From contig NZ_CP108383.1 of the NCBI RefSeq assembly GCF_035958815.1, positions 4,774,001 through 4,838,000 of the forward strand: a DNA stretch of 64,000 nucleotides, given 5' to 3'. The notes under the pieces are model-generated. The model worked only from the letters and a program-made list of their open reading frames with translations, had not been told where the DNA came from and made no database searches. The stretch comes from Nocardia sp. NBC_01327 (GTDB lineage: Bacteria; Actinomycetota; Actinomycetes; Mycobacteriales; Mycobacteriaceae). The stretch's first letter is position 1, and each line of letters starts with the position of its first letter. A program made the translations under genes and the position numbers. Below, in pieces: positions 31,943 to 40,715 of this stretch.

Positions 31943-32817
31943 GCTCTACCTTTCCATGGAACGGCGATCTCGCCGATCCACTTGATCGCCGCGTCCAGAG
32001 CGAGCGCGGTGAGTCCGATAACGATGATGCAGGCCATGGTCAGGGCGGTGTCGAGGCGCTGACCGGCCACGTAGGCGAGGCCGCCGATGCCGGGGATGCC
32101 ATTGTCGAGTTCGGCGGCGACAACCGTGGTCCATGCGAATCCGACCGCCACGCGCACGCCGGTGATGACCTCGGGCAGCGTGGCGGGGAGCAGGACGCGC
32201 GTGATCACCTGGCGCTTGCTCGCTCCCAGTGATCGCGCCGCATTGATGCGATCGGCCGAAACCCCTTGTACGCCGGTGATGGTCGCGATGACCACCGGCG
32301 GAAACGCCGCCAGGAACAGCAGCCAGATCTTGGAGGTGTCGCCGATGCCGAACCAGACGATGAGCAGCCCGATGTATCCGAGCGGCGGCAGCGCCCGCAG
32401 GAAATTCAGATAGGGCTCGACAATGGCCCCGATCGTGCGTGAGGTTCCCAGCGCGAATCCCACCAGCGGACCGAGGATCACGGCCGCGCCCGCTCCGACG
32501 GCAATGCGCTGCAGGCTCGCGACCAGGTGCTCCCACAGGAAGTAGTTCTGCTCCCCGCGCACCTGCCGGGGCACCCCGGGCGCGATCTCGTGCCAGCTGT
32601 TCGCGCGCACGAATGCCCGCCACACCGCCGCGGGAGTCGGAAGGAACTGCTGTTCGACGATTTTCGCGGAACTGATCGCCCACCAGAGCGCGATCAGCAC
32701 GACCAGCGACAGCACGCGCACCGAAACGCCGCGTGCCCGAGCCCGCCCGCCGGCGCTCCACGCCCGGCCGAACTCGACTGCGCGTGCGCTGTTTCGGGTT
32801 GCCCCGATGCTGATCAT
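31939..32817 (-). CDS. ABC transporter permease of the second importer
   Basis: A 292-residue permease with six or so hydrophobic segments (VLSLVVLIALWWAISS, AAVILGPLVGFALGTS, LIVWFGIGDTSKIWLLFLAAF, ACIIVIGLTALALDAAI) and the coupling motif ELDNGIPGIGGLAYVAGQRLDT. It is the first gene of the permease-binding protein-ATPase operon. ATG 32817 is chosen; the frame remains open further upstream. Its region upstream carries the dyad ATCACCGTGAT at 32928. Confidence 0.9.
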   Translation of the reverse strand: MISIGATRNSARAVEFGRAWSAGGRARARGVSVRVLSLVVLIALWWAISSAKIVEQQFLPTPAAVWRAFVRANSWHEIAPGVPRQVRGEQNYFLWEHLVASLQRIAVGAGAAVILGPLVGFALGTSRTIGAIVEPYLNFLRALPPLGYIGLLIVWFGIGDTSKIWLLFLAAFPPVVIATITGVQGVSADRINAARSLGASKRQVITRVLLPATLPEVITGVRVAVGFAWTTVVAAELDNGIPGIGGLAYVAGQRLDTALTMACIIVIGLTALALDAAIKWIGEIAVPWKGRA

Positions 32818-33117
32818 GCCGTCCTCCGTCGAATTCGCTGTGCGGATGCCCTCGCCCGCGATCGAACCCGGGCCGAGACCGTCCGGTCCGATCCTTTCCT
32901 GCGGAAGACATGCAGGACAGATCCACGATCACCGTGATTTCAATGCCCCGGATCGACCGGTCTGCTCCGGGTTCGCACTACCCGTCGAAGGTGAATGGCG
33001 CACTCCTGCAAGGCGATCCGAGGGGAAAACGATTGAAAGAATGTCGCACCCGGCGGTTATGCTCTGCTACGTTCGGCGCCGCGAGACAGGGGCGTCACAC
33101 CAGAAGGGGAGTCTGGA
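32818..33117. other. Divergent intergenic region with a dyad motif
   Basis: 300 bp between the permease gene and the DUF4189 gene, with no credible gene. It includes the 11-bp dyad ATCACCGTGAT (32928-32938), a one-base variant of the motif at 28318, and no clear consensus promoter that I can name. Confidence 0.5.
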
Positions 33118-33543
33118 ATGCTTTTTTCGCAATCGACCCGTATGTCGAAACTGCTCACCACCGCGGTCCTGACCATCGGACTGTCCGCGCTGTTCGCAGC
33201 GCCCGCCCAGGCGCAGTCGGGGGGCACCTGGGGCGCGATCGCCATCGGCAATCACATGCGCGCCTACGCGATTGTCACCGGTTACCCCAGCATGCAGGAG
33301 GCCAAGGACGCCGCGGAATCGAAATGCGGCTTCACCGACTGCGCCTGGCGCACCAATTGGGATGCCGACCGATCCGATAATCTCCGCTGCGGCGCGGCGG
33401 CGGTCGCCGCGGACGGTCACTGGGGGTGGGCGCAGGGGTCGTCCTCGGATGAGGCCGAACAGGACGCCATCAATATCGCGGGTCCCGGCGCGGGCGCCCA
33501 GGTATCGGGCTGCGACACCATCACTCGCGGTCCGCAGAACTGA
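33118..33543 (+). CDS. Secreted DUF4189 protein
   Basis: A 141-residue protein with a signal peptide (LLTTAVLTIGLSALFAAPAQA) followed by a DUF4189 domain: TWGAIAIGNHMRAYAIVTGYPSMQEAKDAAESKCG and CGAAAVAADGHWGWAQGSSSDEAEQDAI. Cys residues (KCG, DCA, RCG, GCD) fit two disulfides. The function of the domain is unknown; it is common in secreted actinobacterial proteins. AAGGGGAG before ATG 33118 supports the start. Confidence 0.87.
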   Translation: MLFSQSTRMSKLLTTAVLTIGLSALFAAPAQAQSGGTWGAIAIGNHMRAYAIVTGYPSMQEAKDAAESKCGFTDCAWRTNWDADRSDNLRCGAAAVAADGHWGWAQGSSSDEAEQDAINIAGPGAGAQVSGCDTITRGPQN

Positions 33544-33626
33544 CCCCGCCGTCCCGCGATGTGATCACGGGCATACCTGCTCAGGGCGCGGCAGTGACCT
33601 GATGCCGGGAATGAGAAGGTAGGCGA

Positions 33627-35435
33627 ATGGACTCCTGGCGCTCGCAGATCGATACGGTGCGAGCCCGGGTTGTCCGAGCGGGTCGAGAGGGTGTGCGCGC
33701 CAGTGCGAATGGGGTGCGGGAGCGACTGCTGCCGCAGGAGACGGCCGGGCCACCGCGCCCCATCACCATTCTCGGGCTGGATTTTGTCGGTCTGGTGTTC
33801 GCGCTGTTCTTCTTCGCCTGGAGTCTGAGTCCGTCGCTGCTGCCGCGGGACTGGGTCTTTCAAGGCATCGTCAGCGGGTTCACCAGCGTGACCGGCTACG
33901 GCGTGGGACTGCTGCTCGCGTTTCCGATGCGGCGGTGGGTGGCCCCGCGCATCGCGTGGCGGCGCTTCGAACGGCGGGTCGAGTTGGTGCTGGAGATCGT
34001 CGTCGCGCTGCTCGCGGTATTCACCGTGATCAGCACCCTGCTGGTGGCGGCGAACTGGCAGGACGATGTCGACGGGCTGATGGGGATGTCCCGGTCGGCC
34101 GAAATCGCCTACCTGCGTACCGGTCTGATCATCGTGGGCATCTTCCTGCTGGTGCTGCTGGCCGCCCGGGGGCTGCGGCGCACGGCGCACGCGATCGCCC
34201 GGATGCTGTCGGCGCGGTTGCACATCTCCCTGCCGCTGGCGCATGTGATCGCGCCTATCACGCTCGCCCTGGCGGTGGCGCTCTTCGTCGACAAGGTGCT
34301 GCTGGCGGGCAGCTCCGACGCCGCCCGGGCAGTGTTCGCCGGGCAGAACAATGGAACGGAACACGGTGTCGTGCAACCGATCCAGCCCGAACGATCGGGC
34401 AGCCCGGCGTCGGCCGCACCGTGGGACACCCTGGGGTTGCAGGGCAGGACATTCGTCGCCGGCGGAATCGGCGCGGCGCGGCTCACGGCGCTGAGCGGAG
34501 TCCCTGCGCGAGAACCGATCCGGGTCTACGCCGGACTGGGGTCGGCCGACGACACCGCGGCGCGCGTGCGGCTGATTCTCGCAGAACTGGACCGCACCGG
34601 AGCGTGGGAGCGCAAGGTCCTGGTCGTGACCGGTACCACCGGCACCGGATGGGTGAGTCCGGCCGCGGCCGAATCGCTGGAGTTGATGTACAACGGCGAC
34701 TCCGCCATCGCCGCGATGCAGTATTCCTTTCTGCCCAGCTGGATCTCCTTCCTGGTCGACCGGTCCGCGGCGGCGACCGCGGGCACCGCGCTCATCGACG
34801 GCATCCACCAGCGCTGGGCTCAGTTGCCGGAGGGTCATCGCCCGCGCCTGATCGTCTACGGCGAAAGCCTCGGCTCCCAATCGGCCGAGAGCGCGTTCGG
34901 AAGCCTCGCCGATCTCCGCAAATCCGTGGACGGCGCCCTGTTCGTCGGCCCGCCGAACTCCAATCGGCTGTGGAGTGAGATCGAGGATCGGCGCGATCCC
35001 GGCACGCCCGAGGTACTTCCCACCTATGCCGGGGGTTTGATCGTCCGGTTCGCCGCCGGGAAGCAGGATCTGCCTGCGCCGCAGCAGAGTTCGGCGCTGC
35101 GCGACCCGTGGCCGGAGCCGCGCGTGCTGTATCTGCAGCACGCCTCCGATCCGGTGGTCTGGTGGAATACCGACCTGCTGTTCACCCGGCCGGACTGGCT
35201 GACCGAAACTCCGGGGCGCGATCGAACATCCGCCATGAGCTGGTACCCGATCGTCACCTTCTGGCAGGTCAGCGCCGATCTGGTACGGGCGCAGTCGCCT
35301 CCGTCCGGTCACGGCCACAATTACGGAGACCTGATGCCCTACGCCTGGGCCGCGGTCACCGCGCCTCCCGGCTGGACCGATGCGGACAGCGATCGTGTCG
35401 CCGCGAACCTGGTGGCACTGCGGGTCGACAGCTGA
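33627..35435 (+). CDS. Membrane alpha/beta-hydrolase (Abhydrolase_9 type)
   Basis: A 602-residue protein. The N-terminal half has about five membrane segments (LDFVGLVFALFFFAWSLSPSLLP, VVALLAVFTVISTLLVAA, TGLIIVGIFLLVLLA, VIAPITLALAVALFV). The C-terminal half is a hydrolase domain with RLIVYGESLGSQSAE, whose Ser (about residue 414) is the likely nucleophile; acid and His are probably Asp in QHASDPVVWW and His in GHGHNYGD. This is the arrangement of the DUF2318-like/Abhydrolase_9 families common in actinobacteria. The catalytic side is probably the cell exterior. Substrate unknown. Confidence 0.85.
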   Translation: MDSWRSQIDTVRARVVRAGREGVRASANGVRERLLPQETAGPPRPITILGLDFVGLVFALFFFAWSLSPSLLPRDWVFQGIVSGFTSVTGYGVGLLLAFPMRRWVAPRIAWRRFERRVELVLEIVVALLAVFTVISTLLVAANWQDDVDGLMGMSRSAEIAYLRTGLIIVGIFLLVLLAARGLRRTAHAIARMLSARLHISLPLAHVIAPITLALAVALFVDKVLLAGSSDAARAVFAGQNNGTEHGVVQPIQPERSGSPASAAPWDTLGLQGRTFVAGGIGAARLTALSGVPAREPIRVYAGLGSADDTAARVRLILAELDRTGAWERKVLVVTGTTGTGWVSPAAAESLELMYNGDSAIAAMQYSFLPSWISFLVDRSAAATAGTALIDGIHQRWAQLPEGHRPRLIVYGESLGSQSAESAFGSLADLRKSVDGALFVGPPNSNRLWSEIEDRRDPGTPEVLPTYAGGLIVRFAAGKQDLPAPQQSSALRDPWPEPRVLYLQHASDPVVWWNTDLLFTRPDWLTETPGRDRTSAMSWYPIVTFWQVSADLVRAQSPPSGHGHNYGDLMPYAWAAVTAPPGWTDADSDRVAANLVALRVDS

Positions 35436-35439
35436 GCGG

Positions 35440-36312
35440 TCACGGGACCAAGGGCCGGACCTGTTCGGCGACGAAGCGGACGAAGGCGGCGGGGTCGGGC
35501 TCATCGGCGGTGGGCTGCAGGACCACGCTGGTGGCTCCGGCTTCGGTCCAGCGGATGACGGTGTCGGCGATCGCCTGGGCATCGCCGGCAATGCCGACGT
35601 CGGGGATCGTGTCGCGTTCCTTGCCGCGCAGCTCCGCGGCGATGCGATCGGCGGCACCCGGGCCGGTGGCGGTCAGCAGGTAGGCGACAATCGGATACGG
35701 CTGGGGCGCGGCATGTTCCGGCCGTGCGGCGCGAATGATGTCGACGGCAGCGCGAATGCCGTCCGCGGACTTGGAGCTGTCCAGGATGACGCCGTCGGCG
35801 GCCGCACCGACCAGGGCCAGGGTGCGAGGCCCGGTCGCGGCGGCCAGTACCGCCGGTGCGGTCGCGGGCGGCCAGTCCAGGGCGACGTCGTCGAGCTGGA
35901 TGTACCTGCCCTTCGCGGTGATTCGCTCGCCCGCCAGCAATCCGCGCAGCGCCTCCAGATGTTCACGCAGCAGGGTCACCGGCGAGGCGACCCGTGCCCC
36001 CACCTGACCCATCCACTCCTGCACACCGTGGCCGACGCCCCAGATCGCCCGCCCGTCGAACATGCGCTCGAGTGTCGCGATTTCCATTGCGGTGATCGCG
36101 ACATTCCGTAGTGGCACCGGCAGTACGCCGACACCGACCCGCATCCGCTCGCTCCAGGCCAGTGCGGCCGCGGCGCTCGAGATCCCGCCCTCTTGAAAAC
36201 AGTCCTCCCACAACCACAACTCGTCGAGCCCCGCCTGCTCGGCCGCCCGAACCACCTCCCGCAGCCGCTCCGGCGGATTGTGCGGACGGAATACGGCACC
36301 CAGAGTCGTCAT
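35440..36312 (-). CDS. LLM-class oxidoreductase, probably F420-dependent
   Basis: A 290-residue luciferase-fold protein that shows the typical TIM-barrel start TLGAVFRPHNPPERLREVVRAAEQAGLDELWLWED and GRAIWGVGHGVQEWMGQVG. In mycobacteria and nocardiae most members of this length use the deazaflavin F420 (family knowledge), but FMN cannot be ruled out from the sequence. ATG 36312 is taken instead of an upstream GTG-frame extension. It is convergent with the membrane hydrolase with a four-base gap. Substrate unknown. Confidence 0.85.
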   Translation of the reverse strand: MTTLGAVFRPHNPPERLREVVRAAEQAGLDELWLWEDCFQEGGISSAAAALAWSERMRVGVGVLPVPLRNVAITAMEIATLERMFDGRAIWGVGHGVQEWMGQVGARVASPVTLLREHLEALRGLLAGERITAKGRYIQLDDVALDWPPATAPAVLAAATGPRTLALVGAAADGVILDSSKSADGIRAAVDIIRAARPEHAAPQPYPIVAYLLTATGPGAADRIAAELRGKERDTIPDVGIAGDAQAIADTVIRWTEAGATSVVLQPTADEPDPAAFVRFVAEQVRPLVP

Positions 36313-36366
36313 GCACCCATGACTACCAGACCACACTGACATCTTGGGGAGGGCTTGTGAACCGGT

Positions 36367-37059
36367 TTACGTCAGTCCGGCAGTTCTATTGGCGCCCAAT
36401 TGAATACGCGATGCCGGTGCCGCTCCGTGATAGAAATGCCGGCCCAGGCCGATGGAGAACACGAGTATTCCGTACACCGAATGCTCGACCGAGGCGGTGA
36501 ACAGTGATTGCGTCCGCAGATACCGGGTCGCGAAGATCCAGCCTCCGACACCGCTCGCGGCCACCGAGAACCAGCTGCCGAAGATGATGTGCACGTAGCC
36601 GAATGCGGCGGCGCTGGCGGCGACCATGCCCGCGCCGTCACCGAATACCGGCGCATACCGATGGAACAGGAACGACCGGAAGATCAGCTCCTGCGGATAC
36701 ACGCTCAATGCCGGGTACAGCAGCATGACCGCAAGCCAGAGCAGCGGGTTCCGCCGAGGCAGGTCGAACAGATCCTCACGCCGCAGCAGCGCGGTCGCCG
36801 CGGTGAGCGCCAGCGCGCTGGATCCGGCCGTCACCGCCATCGGCCGCGCCTGCCCGCGAAATGCCTCGGCCCGCCACAGGGAGTCGCGGTCGAACCCGCG
36901 CGAGCGCCGCAGATAGACGGTGGCGGCGGTCCCCAGTACCAGCAGTGCGGGAATCGGCGGCCTGCCGCGCAGCACCGCGTTGTACGCCGTCGTCCCACCG
37001 AAGAACAATGCCGCGTACTCGGCCGCCAGATAGGCCCGCCGCCACCTCCGAATCCTCAT
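36367..37059 (-). CDS. CPBP (CAAX-protease-like) intramembrane protein
   Basis: A 230-residue membrane protein with several hydrophobic segments. The motif regions of the CPBP family are YPQELIFRSFLF (about residues 120-131), GYVHIIFG (about 154-161) and SVEHSVYG (about 192-199). In active proteases motif 1 is EExxxR with two Glu; here the first is Gln, so metal-dependent catalysis may be reduced or absent. Neighbours give no substrate. It starts at ATG 37059, divergent from the lipoprotein gene. Confidence 0.75.
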   Translation of the reverse strand: MRIRRWRRAYLAAEYAALFFGGTTAYNAVLRGRPPIPALLVLGTAATVYLRRSRGFDRDSLWRAEAFRGQARPMAVTAGSSALALTAATALLRREDLFDLPRRNPLLWLAVMLLYPALSVYPQELIFRSFLFHRYAPVFGDGAGMVAASAAAFGYVHIIFGSWFSVAASGVGGWIFATRYLRTQSLFTASVEHSVYGILVFSIGLGRHFYHGAAPASRIQLGANRTAGLT

Positions 37060-37268
37060 GCGCCCAATCTAATTTCCAGATCGTGACCGCGCCGAACAGC
37101 GACGGGAGTTCATGTCCGGGCCATCTGCCGCACACCGGCCCACAGGTTTTAAGGGATTTGTAAGCCCTGAAATGCACAGTGATCCGTGCGCGGTCGCCCG
37201 CTTCAGGGTCCGGCGCACAGCCCGCAGTTTCCAGATCCGAGCCCCTCCGAAACACCCTGGGAGACATC

Positions 37269-37685
37269 TTGTTCCGCACCGGTATCGCGTGCATCGCCCT
37301 GCTCGCCGCTGTCACGCTCAGCGCTTGCAGCTCCGACAAGACACCCGCCGCGACGAATACCGGCGCGGCTCCCACCAGCGCCGCGGCACAGACCTCGCCC
37401 GCCGCACAGACGAGCACGGGTGGCGACGCCTGCACCGAGGTCCAATACGAAATCGACCTCGTCCACAACTTGCAGCAGGGCAACGAACCCGCCGACTCCG
37501 CCGCCGCGATCCAGCGCCTGAGCAAGTTCCGCGTCAGCGCGCCCCCTGCGATCATCGCCACGGTGGCCCAAACCGAAGCCGTCATCGTCGGCCACCTGCA
37601 ACACCGCGGAGAGGACCAGATCAACCAGCCCGCCACCGGCATCTTCCTCGACAAACTCACGCAGTGGAAGAGCGCGAACTGCTGA
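37269..37685 (+). CDS. Lipoprotein of unknown function
   Basis: A 138-residue lipoprotein: TTG 37269 behind GGGAGA gives MFRTGIACIALLAAVTLSAC with lipobox LSAC, then an Ala/Thr/Ser-rich spacer and a helical domain (DACTEVQYEIDLVHNLQQGNEPADSAAAIQRLSKFR) with Cys in DAC and the final SANC. An upstream ATG at 37179 would add a basic, unlikely extension that hides the signal. I do not recognise the family. Confidence 0.7.
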   Translation: MFRTGIACIALLAAVTLSACSSDKTPAATNTGAAPTSAAAQTSPAAQTSTGGDACTEVQYEIDLVHNLQQGNEPADSAAAIQRLSKFRVSAPPAIIATVAQTEAVIVGHLQHRGEDQINQPATGIFLDKLTQWKSANC

Positions 37686-37763
37686 GCTGCTGATCAGCGG
37701 GCGTAGACCGCCCGTAAAACCGGTGTCTGGCCGCCGCTCGGGAGTGCGCCGAGAATTGTGGTT

Positions 37764-37820
37764 ATGCGCGAGGAGGTTTCGATGGCCGGTGGCCTAGCTG
37801 CCTACCTCGGGTGCGAGTAA
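37764..37820 (+). CDS. Possible 18-residue leader peptide
   Basis: ATG 37764 opens MREEVSMAGGLAAYLGCE. An internal ATG at 37782 has a perfect AGGAGG (37771-37776) in front of it, so the 12-residue form is also possible. It ends 19 bp before the small basic protein gene. It could be a leader peptide coupling translation, or chance. Confidence 0.25.
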   Translation: MREEVSMAGGLAAYLGCE

Positions 37821-37839
37821 CCACGAGAGGAAACGGCAG

Positions 37840-38151
37840 ATGCGAAGAACCGCAGGCATCTACGCCGACCCGCCGGTCGAACTTTCCGGCGGTCAGCTTC
37901 GAACCGCGCGGGCGGCGGCTCGCCGCGCCGCCCGTGAGTCCAGGGGGTCGTTCCGTACGGCGCGCGGCCAGTATCGGCGATATCGCCGAACTGTCGGCGA
38001 GGCCTACCTCGATTGGTCACGCTGGCATGAGGAGTACCTCCGCGAATACGCTGGCCGCCGTCGCGGTGGCCGCGGCGATGGCAGAGGCGGTTCCGACAGC
38101 CAGTGGTTCGGAATGCCGTCCGGCGGCGATTACACGATCGGCATGCCCTGA
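37840..38151 (+). CDS. Small basic protein of unknown function
   Basis: A 103-residue Arg-rich protein (ARAAARRAARESRGSFRTARGQYRRYRRT) with a glycine/arginine-rich tail (GRRRGGRGDGRGGSDSQ). There is no motif I recognise. GAGAGG before ATG 37840 supports translation, but low complexity makes the call uncertain. It converges with the amidohydrolase gene across a strong hairpin. Confidence 0.4.
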   Translation: MRRTAGIYADPPVELSGGQLRTARAAARRAARESRGSFRTARGQYRRYRRTVGEAYLDWSRWHEEYLREYAGRRRGGRGDGRGGSDSQWFGMPSGGDYTIGMP

Positions 38152-38162
38152 CGGAGGGGAGT

Positions 38163-38201
38163 CGTCACCGATCGGTTGTTGTGACGGACCGATCGGTGAC
38201 G
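38163..38201. terminator. Bidirectional terminator hairpin
   Basis: A 14-bp stem, CGTCACCGATCGGT and ACCGATCGGTGACG, with an 11-nt loop, between two convergent genes (stops at 38151 and 38211). Confidence 0.8.
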
Positions 38202-38210
38202 CCGTGCCGG

Positions 38211-39932
38211 TCAGGCGGTGAGGAAGGTGCCCGCGTGCAGCGTGGTGCCGAATCCCGGTGCGAAGGTGCCGTATTCGTAGACCACGTGGCCGCCGACGAC
38301 GGTGGCCGCGACTGCCGCGTCGTTGCGGTTGACCATGCGGGAGACGCCGGTGCCGGAGAGTTCCGCCTCGGCGTAGGCGGCGCTGGAGCCGTCGAAGCCC
38401 GCCGGGTCGATGACCGCGATATCGGCGCGGGAGCCCACGGCCAGCTTTCCGGCATCGAGTCCGTACCAGTCGGCCAGCTCGCCGGTGAGCCGGTGTACCG
38501 CCTGCTCGAGGGGCATGAAGCCGCGCTGCCGCACCCGCTCGAGCATGCGCAGGCCGCAGTTGTAGAAGGCCATATTGCGAAGGTGCGCACCGGAATCCGC
38601 GAAACCGATCTGGACCATGGGTGAGATCTGCAGCCGGTCCAGGACATCGTCGCGATCGTTGGCGATGGTGGTGCGCCAGCGCAGGGCCGCACCGTGTTCG
38701 ACGGTCAGATCCAGCAGGGCGTCCGGTGCGGTGATTCCGCGCTCGTCGGCCACCGCGGCGAAGGATTTGCCGATGACCGACGCATCGGGGCAGGACACGA
38801 TCTGCGCGTCACCGAGGTCGCGATGCCAGACTCGGGGGCCGAATCGTTTGGCCAGGTCCTTGCGGAAGCGGCGGCGGTAGCCCTCGTCCTTCAGCAGTTC
38901 ACTGCGCTCGAGCACCTGCCGGATATTCAATGCCGCTGCCCCGGAACCGAATTCCTCGAAGATGACCAGATCGATTCCGTCGGCGTACACCTCGAACGGC
39001 ACCGGCAGATGCTGCCACCGAAAATCGGCCCTGCCGAGGCGATTGGCCACCCACGCCGCGCCCACCGCGATACGAGCCACCGTCCGATCGGCTTTGATAT
39101 CAGCGGCCGACAGCAGTGAGGTCTTGAGCGGCCGCCGCCCGAACAGTCGCCCGGCACTCTGCGCGAAGTAGCGTGCGATCTCCACTCGCGAGGTGAGATT
39201 GGGAGTGCTCTGATGAACCCGGCCGTACTGGCGCAGTACCGAATTCAGCCGCCCGTACTCCGCCCACGTGGCATAGGTCGAAGGCAGTTGGCGGGTCGGA
39301 AAGCGCGTCCCCTCGAGCTTGGAAAACGAGCTGCGAATGGTGGACAGTCCGACGAATCCCGCATCGAGCGCCTCGGCGAGCATGTCCGCCATCCGATCCA
39401 GCTCACCGCCGGTGGGCCGCTCGTTCGCGTCCACCGCGCGCCCCAGCCCCATCACGGCCACCCGAATATCCGAATGCCCCAGAAACGCAGCAACATTCAC
39501 CCCGAGCGGCTTGCCCCCGATGGCCTCCACATACGACTTGGGATCCACCCACGTCCTATGCTCCTTGACCGCGTCATTGACCACATCCCACGGCAGCGCC
39601 TCCACCCGCGCGAACATATCCGCACAGTCCTGCGCCTCCGCGTACACCGTCGACAGCGAGCAATTACCGAACACCACCGACGTCACCCCATGCCGGGCCG
39701 ATTCCCCCAGGCCCGGCCCGGTGAGCACCTCCGCGTCGTAATGCGTATGCACATCGATCATCCCCGGAATAACCCACTTACCGCTCGCATCGATCGTGCG
39801 CCGCCCCTCCGAAAGCCCCACTTCCACAGCCACGACCCGCCCATCGCGCACCCCCACATCCGCGACAATCGGAGCCCTCCCCGTGCCGTCGTAGACCGTT
39901 CCGCCCCGGATCACAACGTCGTAGTCGGCCAT
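38211..39932 (-). CDS. Amidohydrolase, N-acyl-D-amino-acid deacylase type
   Basis: A 573-residue metal-dependent hydrolase. DYDVVIRGGTVYDGTG starts the small beta domain, WVIPGMIDVHTHYDAEV holds the H-x-H metal site (about residues 59-61), and GFADSGAHLRNMAFYN near residue 448 supplies the catalytic Asp. The C-terminus returns to the beta domain (VGSRADIAVIDPAGFDG). N-acyl-D-amino-acid deacylases and D-aminoacylases are the closest described group. ATG 39932 is chosen; 11 bp upstream lies a 31-bp palindrome, and a TetR gene is divergent. The true substrate is unknown. Confidence 0.88.
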   Translation of the reverse strand: MADYDVVIRGGTVYDGTGRAPIVADVGVRDGRVVAVEVGLSEGRRTIDASGKWVIPGMIDVHTHYDAEVLTGPGLGESARHGVTSVVFGNCSLSTVYAEAQDCADMFARVEALPWDVVNDAVKEHRTWVDPKSYVEAIGGKPLGVNVAAFLGHSDIRVAVMGLGRAVDANERPTGGELDRMADMLAEALDAGFVGLSTIRSSFSKLEGTRFPTRQLPSTYATWAEYGRLNSVLRQYGRVHQSTPNLTSRVEIARYFAQSAGRLFGRRPLKTSLLSAADIKADRTVARIAVGAAWVANRLGRADFRWQHLPVPFEVYADGIDLVIFEEFGSGAAALNIRQVLERSELLKDEGYRRRFRKDLAKRFGPRVWHRDLGDAQIVSCPDASVIGKSFAAVADERGITAPDALLDLTVEHGAALRWRTTIANDRDDVLDRLQISPMVQIGFADSGAHLRNMAFYNCGLRMLERVRQRGFMPLEQAVHRLTGELADWYGLDAGKLAVGSRADIAVIDPAGFDGSSAAYAEAELSGTGVSRMVNRNDAAVAATVVGGHVVYEYGTFAPGFGTTLHAGTFLTA

Positions 39933-39942
39933 CGCACACTCC

Positions 39943-39973
39943 ATACTCACGGGTATTGAATACTCGTGAGTAT
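39943..39973. promoter_or_regulatory. 31-bp operator-like palindrome
   Basis: A nearly perfect dyad with one mismatched pair: outer arms ATACTCACG and CGTGAGTAT, inner arms GTATT and AATAC around a central G at 39958. It can be read as two 14-bp sites, ATACTC-N2-GGGTAT and ATACTC-N2-GAGTAT, 17 bp apart. It lies 11 bp from the amidohydrolase start and in front of the TetR gene. Confidence 0.8.
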
Positions 39974-40026
39974 CCAACCTGGTGGGTTGCACGTCAACAG
40001 CTGCACCGGCCTCGTATTGTGTGGCT

Positions 40027-40641
40027 ATGTCCGAAGCCGACCCGCTACCCGCGCGCTTTCGCCGCCCCAGCCGCGACGAGGTGCAGGAACGTATCCTGCG
40101 TGCTGCCGCGAAAGTCTTCGCGGACAATGGATTCGCCGGTGCGCGGCTGGATCAGATCGCGGAGGCGGCGGGCTTCACCAAGGGTGCTGTGTACTCGAAC
40201 TTCGCCAATAAGGACGCGCTGTTCTTCGCACTCATGGACGCCCAGATCGCCCAGCGCTCCGAACTGGCCCTGCGGATAATCGGCAGCACCGTGCCCACAC
40301 CCGCCGAGTTGGCCGATCTCGGCGCGCAACTCACGGAAGCGACCGTCGCCAACCGCGATTGGCAATTGCTGTTCCTGGAGTTCTGGCAGCGCGCAGTGCG
40401 CGACGAAACCGTGCGCGCCCAGTACGTAGCGCACCGCCGAGCCGTCCGCGCCGCCATGATCGCCGAAGTCGAACACCGCGCCGCAGCCCTCGGCCTGCAA
40501 CTCCCGATCTCAGCCGAGAACCTGGTCTTCCTCGTCATGGGCCTATCCAACGGACTCGCCCTCGAGGAAATCGCCGACCCGGGCGCAGTCCCCCGCGACC
40601 TCATGTCCGAGGTCCTCTGCTCCCTCCTCGACGTGCGCTGA
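40027..40641 (+). CDS. TetR family transcriptional regulator
   Basis: A 204-residue regulator. The HTH is ILRAAAKVFADNGFAGARLDQIAEAAGFTKGAVYSNFANKDALFFALMD (about residues 20-68). ATG 40027 is chosen over ATG 39982; a TATTGT box at 40015-40020 would put transcription at the ATG, giving a leaderless mRNA. The palindrome 39943-39973 is placed to control both this gene and the divergent amidohydrolase. The ligand is unknown. Confidence 0.9.
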   Translation: MSEADPLPARFRRPSRDEVQERILRAAAKVFADNGFAGARLDQIAEAAGFTKGAVYSNFANKDALFFALMDAQIAQRSELALRIIGSTVPTPAELADLGAQLTEATVANRDWQLLFLEFWQRAVRDETVRAQYVAHRRAVRAAMIAEVEHRAAALGLQLPISAENLVFLVMGLSNGLALEEIADPGAVPRDLMSEVLCSLLDVR

Positions 40642-40715
40642 ACCGGGTCCGATGATTTTCCTGGGCTCGAGCCGTCGGAACACCTATACGTTTCTCGAAC
40701 CGGAGGGAAGTTGTC

